A DNA stretch of 64,000 bases from Rufibacter latericius (GTDB taxonomy: Bacteria; Bacteroidota; Bacteroidia; Cytophagales; Hymenobacteraceae), in assembly GCF_003721515.1 (NCBI RefSeq), contig NZ_RJJD01000003.1, positions 372,001 to 436,000 on the forward strand, written 5' to 3'. The notes beneath the pieces were generated by a model. The model had not been told where the DNA came from. It worked only from the letters and a program-made list of their open reading frames with translations, and made no database searches. Positions 61,454 to 64,000 of the stretch are shown one piece after another. The first letter of the stretch is position 1; each line of letters begins with the position of its first letter. A program made the position numbers and the translations under genes.

Positions 61454-62560
61454 TCAATCTTGCACTACTGTTCTTTCAAAACTCTGGTAAGTAGTTTTAT
61501 ATTGTTGAAAATTCATATTTACATCGAAATTAGAACTACAGATATCATATGAATATTCCCCCATGACAGTCAACATTTCCTGATTATTAAAATAATCTAG
61601 GATCTTGGCAATCCCCTCAATCTCATTACTAAAAACATCGCCGTTAAGCCCAGTTCTGATAATATCAGAATTCCCGACACAGTCACTCAGGAGCACGGGC
61701 TTCCTTAGCGCTAAAGCCTCCAGAACACTAAAGGAAAGTCCTTCAAACAGGGATGTGGAAATAAACACATCGGCTTGCCCTACCATTTCTTTGATGGTCT
61801 GGGGATCTTGCCAACCTGTTACAATGATATTCTTAGAATTCAAAGCCGCCCTTTCATTTCCATCACCGGCCCATATGAATTCTATTTGCTCGTAATCTTC
61901 AAAAAATGAGGCAATACTATTGAATAAGGCAGGATTCTTTTGTGCCTCGATCCGTCCGGTAGTGATTACCTGGAATTTCTCTTTTTTGACTTGAAGCGTT
62001 TTTGAGCCTGAGGTTTCTTTTAAGGACACCCCGTTGTTGATGAAACTAGCGTTGATGCCTATTTTCTGATACTCATTCAATTCTGAAGCAGAGCAGCAAA
62101 CCACTTTCCCGCCTACCCCATTTCCAAACTTTTCAATTTGCTTAAACAAAAAGTTAGTTACTGGGTTACCAGATGAAAGAAAAGGTGCACCATTTGGAGT
62201 GTAGACCACATTCTTTATACCTGCCATCCTGCAGGCTACCCTTCCTAAAAGTCCACTTTTAGAAGAATGCAGATGCACAGCATCCACAAAACCTCTTTTA
62301 GAAAGCCTTTTAAGAATGTAATGCAGCTCTGTAAGCGCCAGAAAATCTTTGAAGGGATTTATGGACCGTTGAACCGATTTCCATCGAATGAAGCGCACGT
62401 TCTGTTTAGGAAAGGTTCTCTTCACCTCCTTGGCAGACATAACCTGCTTCCGTTCACCGTGAATGATGATATGCAGGTCTTCTGGCATTGTCTCTGTAAG
62501 TGACTTTACAAAAACAGCTACTCCAGAGGCAAAGGGTTCAATGACGTGTACTATTTTCAT
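61454..62560 (-). CDS. GT4 glycosyltransferase
   Basis: A 368-residue GT-B glycosyltransferase. MKIVHVIEPFASGVAVFVKS starts the N-terminal Rossmann domain, KVVCCSASELNEYQKIG lies in the linker region and FQVITTGRIEAQKNPALF plus ISTSLFEGLSFSVLEALALRKPVLLSD (an E-x7-E-like catalytic region) are typical of family GT4. The sugar and acceptor are unknown. It has its own candidate promoter at 62617-62650 and follows a 342-base gap. Confidence 0.88.
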   Translation of the reverse strand: MKIVHVIEPFASGVAVFVKSLTETMPEDLHIIIHGERKQVMSAKEVKRTFPKQNVRFIRWKSVQRSINPFKDFLALTELHYILKRLSKRGFVDAVHLHSSKSGLLGRVACRMAGIKNVVYTPNGAPFLSSGNPVTNFLFKQIEKFGNGVGGKVVCCSASELNEYQKIGINASFINNGVSLKETSGSKTLQVKKEKFQVITTGRIEAQKNPALFNSIASFFEDYEQIEFIWAGDGNERAALNSKNIIVTGWQDPQTIKEMVGQADVFISTSLFEGLSFSVLEALALRKPVLLSDCVGNSDIIRTGLNGDVFSNEIEGIAKILDYFNNQEMLTVMGEYSYDICSSNFDVNMNFQQYKTTYQSFERTVVQD

Positions 62561-62902
62561 TAGCCTGGGGGATACAGAACTAAAACTTACTATTGTTACT
62601 TTAAAAAGTAATGTACCAAAGATAGATAATATTCCTTACAACCATAAAACCTTGGCAGAAATACTATTCTCTATTTTTTAAAGGTACTTTTTGTTCTTAT
62701 CCATTGACATAAACAAAAAACTTATCTTTTTCTATTTTATTTTATTTACTTCATAATAACCTTGATACTTTTCAAGTATGCTTTATTGATATTTCCTTAC
62801 AACATGATTGGTAATAAAATCATTCAATTCCCTATTAGTAGTAGCATTTGTTTTTTATTACAGAACCTCAGCCACTATTTTTTCTACCGAGGTTTCAGCC
62901 TT
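62561..62902. other. non-coding stretch
   Basis: AT-rich, no gene. It contains a promoter candidate for the GT4 gene (62617-62650) and a short inverted repeat TTACTTTAAAAAGTAA at 62596-62611 within its leader. Confidence 0.55.
62617..62650 (-). promoter_or_regulatory. promoter candidate for the GT4 gene
   Basis: On the minus strand a perfect -7 box TATCTTTG (62624 to 62617) is preceded at about 21 bases by GTTTTA. The -33 match is weak. An inverted repeat just downstream (62596-62611) lies in the leader of the transcript. Confidence 0.45.
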
Positions 62903-63715
62903 CTATTTACTTACTTTATTCTTCAAAAGCAGAACCAATTTATAAGGAATAATTCTCATTCCCAGCAACTTACAAGTTCCAAGCAACTTCTTTAAGGAAT
63001 TACTTCCGTAAACTGAAACTACTTTCTGTCTGCCTTGTAATTGCTGCCGGCGGTTAGACATGGAAATACCGTTTGGGTTTAATTCGCAGATAACTAAAAA
63101 TTCATCTAAAATCGCTCCATTTGTTTTGTGCAACATTTCAAAAAACAGGGCATAATCCTCAACAAATGGATAATCTAAAGAATATCCGCCAGTTACCTTA
63201 ATTAACTCTGCCCGGAACATGACCGTTGGGTGAATGAAAACATTTCTGAAGTACATTTCTGAAATTATTTCAGCATGGCTGGTAGGAGTGGTATAGGTGT
63301 ATTTGAAACCAGCATCTGGGTTTTGAAAGATACACCAGGTCCCAAGTAGCCCAACGCCAGGATTTTGGTCCAGAAACGTTACTTGCTTATAGAACCTCTC
63401 CTTCTGGCACGTATCGCCACAATCTAACCGGGCAATATACCTTGGCTTAAGATGATTGCTAATCCATTGCAAGCCAGCATTTAACGCCTTAGTTATTCCT
63501 TGATTGTGGGGCAACCTGACCACATAAATCCTAAAACCTGTTTCATTGAAAGAGGGCAACAGTTCTTCCTGCACCTTTATACTACTGCCGTCATCCACCA
63601 CCACCACACATAATTTATCCAGAGGATAAGAGATGCTTTGCAAAGACTTCAACAAGCCCCCTAAGTTATTATAACAGGGAATAAGCACACAAACATCAAC
63701 TTCGGGATTTAACAC
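62903..63715 (-). CDS. GT2 glycosyltransferase
   Basis: A 270-residue GT-A enzyme. DVCVLIPCYNNLGGLLKSLQ and LCVVVVDDGSSIKVQ begin the fold, and RYIARLDCGDTCQ holds the modified D-x-x-D metal site. VFIHPTVMFRAELIKVTGGY and FVEDYALFFEML follow, as in polysaccharide GT2 proteins. It is the first gene of the leftward polysaccharide transcription unit, with a strong promoter about 90 bases upstream. Confidence 0.86.
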   Translation of the reverse strand: MLNPEVDVCVLIPCYNNLGGLLKSLQSISYPLDKLCVVVVDDGSSIKVQEELLPSFNETGFRIYVVRLPHNQGITKALNAGLQWISNHLKPRYIARLDCGDTCQKERFYKQVTFLDQNPGVGLLGTWCIFQNPDAGFKYTYTTPTSHAEIISEMYFRNVFIHPTVMFRAELIKVTGGYSLDYPFVEDYALFFEMLHKTNGAILDEFLVICELNPNGISMSNRRQQLQGRQKVVSVYGSNSLKKLLGTCKLLGMRIIPYKLVLLLKNKVSK

Positions 63716-63801
63716 GGGGTAGGAAGGTTCAAAAATTTAGTATTGGATACTCTACTGTATAATGGAATAAATCAACTTGTATATAAAATTGTAGCTTTTA
63801 A

Positions 63802-63834
63802 CAAAGGTATAGCCCTTAGATGTGGGACACAACA
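63802..63834 (-). promoter_or_regulatory. Bacteroidota-type promoter of the polysaccharide operon
   Basis: On the minus strand a perfect -7 box TACCTTTG (63809 to 63802) is preceded after 20 bases by TGTTG (63834 to 63830), matching TTTG-N19-21-TAnnTTTG. The predicted start lies about 80 bases before the ATG of the first glycosyltransferase gene. Confidence 0.6.
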
Positions 63835-64000
63835 GATTTTCCATTTTGGAGAAATGACCTTTCTCATTTAGTATATAAATTGCTTAAACTGAGAGTAGAA
63901 ACATTTATCCACAAAGTACCTACCCCAAAGAAAGGTCCCTCGTATTTCTGGAGAGCACAGGAATAAAGGTACCGCAGCGAAACCCAAAGTCATGACGAAG

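Noticed and set aside
63716-64000. Possible start of another gene at the right edge
   Set aside because: Only the operon promoter is visible; no open frame of useful length reaches the window end.

Overview
The window looks like a chromosomal segment of a Bacteroidota bacterium, most likely the family Hymenobacteraceae (Rufibacter/Pontibacter/Hymenobacter relatives). The reasons are the protein families present (FG-GAP/ASPIC lipoproteins, bacteroidetal lipoproteins, CP-ATP-grasp/alpha-E cluster), several -7 boxes of the Bacteroidota type TAnnTTTG, few clear Shine-Dalgarno sites, and dispersed REP-like and long palindromic intergenic elements. I see no rRNA, tRNA, CRISPR array or intact insertion sequence. 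The taxonomic call is an inference.

Left part (1-9.8 kb): small metabolic and envelope genes. These are an alpha/beta hydrolase, an N-formylglutamate amidohydrolase-like protein, an S66 LD-carboxypeptidase, a PD-(D/E)XK-like protein, a PHB-depolymerase-like esterase, a disordered His/Gly-rich protein, a TMEM175-type channel and a YD-like lipoprotein. A REP-associated tyrosine transposase (RAYT) follows, broken by one in-frame TAG and surrounded by its presumed REP-like targets.

Accessory island (9.8-19.5 kb): two GC-rich genes (a UvrA2-like ABC protein and a DUF1624 membrane protein) are separated by a strikingly AT-rich 3.8 kb block. That block encodes one 1107-residue protein, a reverse transcriptase fused to a C-terminal nitrilase-like domain. 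This is the architecture of defence-associated RT type 1 (UG1 and relatives). A Fic-like remnant, another REP-like element and a second YD-like lipoprotein follow. This is the best candidate for an interesting system.

Middle (19.5-42.7 kb): MscS channel; a CP-ATP-grasp / alpha-E / transglutaminase / zinc-metallopeptidase cluster; a CE2-like SGNH esterase; two paralogous lipoproteins built from a repeated domain; HrpB helicase; a small membrane protein; a translationally coupled FG-GAP/ASPIC lipoprotein and vanadium haloperoxidase-like lipoprotein. Many of these genes end in very long perfect palindromes that can act as bidirectional terminators.

Right part (43-64 kb): a surface-polysaccharide locus. 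Apart from a convergent O-antigen-ligase-like gene, all genes run leftward from a good promoter near 63.8 kb. Glycosyltransferases, methyltransferases, a RgpF-like protein and coiled-coil proteins come first, then an ABC exporter (Wzm/Wzt-like), then a complete gene set for GDP-D-glycero-alpha-D-manno-heptose (hddA, gmhA, hddC, gmhB). Together they suggest synthesis, ABC-dependent export and ligation of a heptose-containing, possibly methyl-capped glycan.
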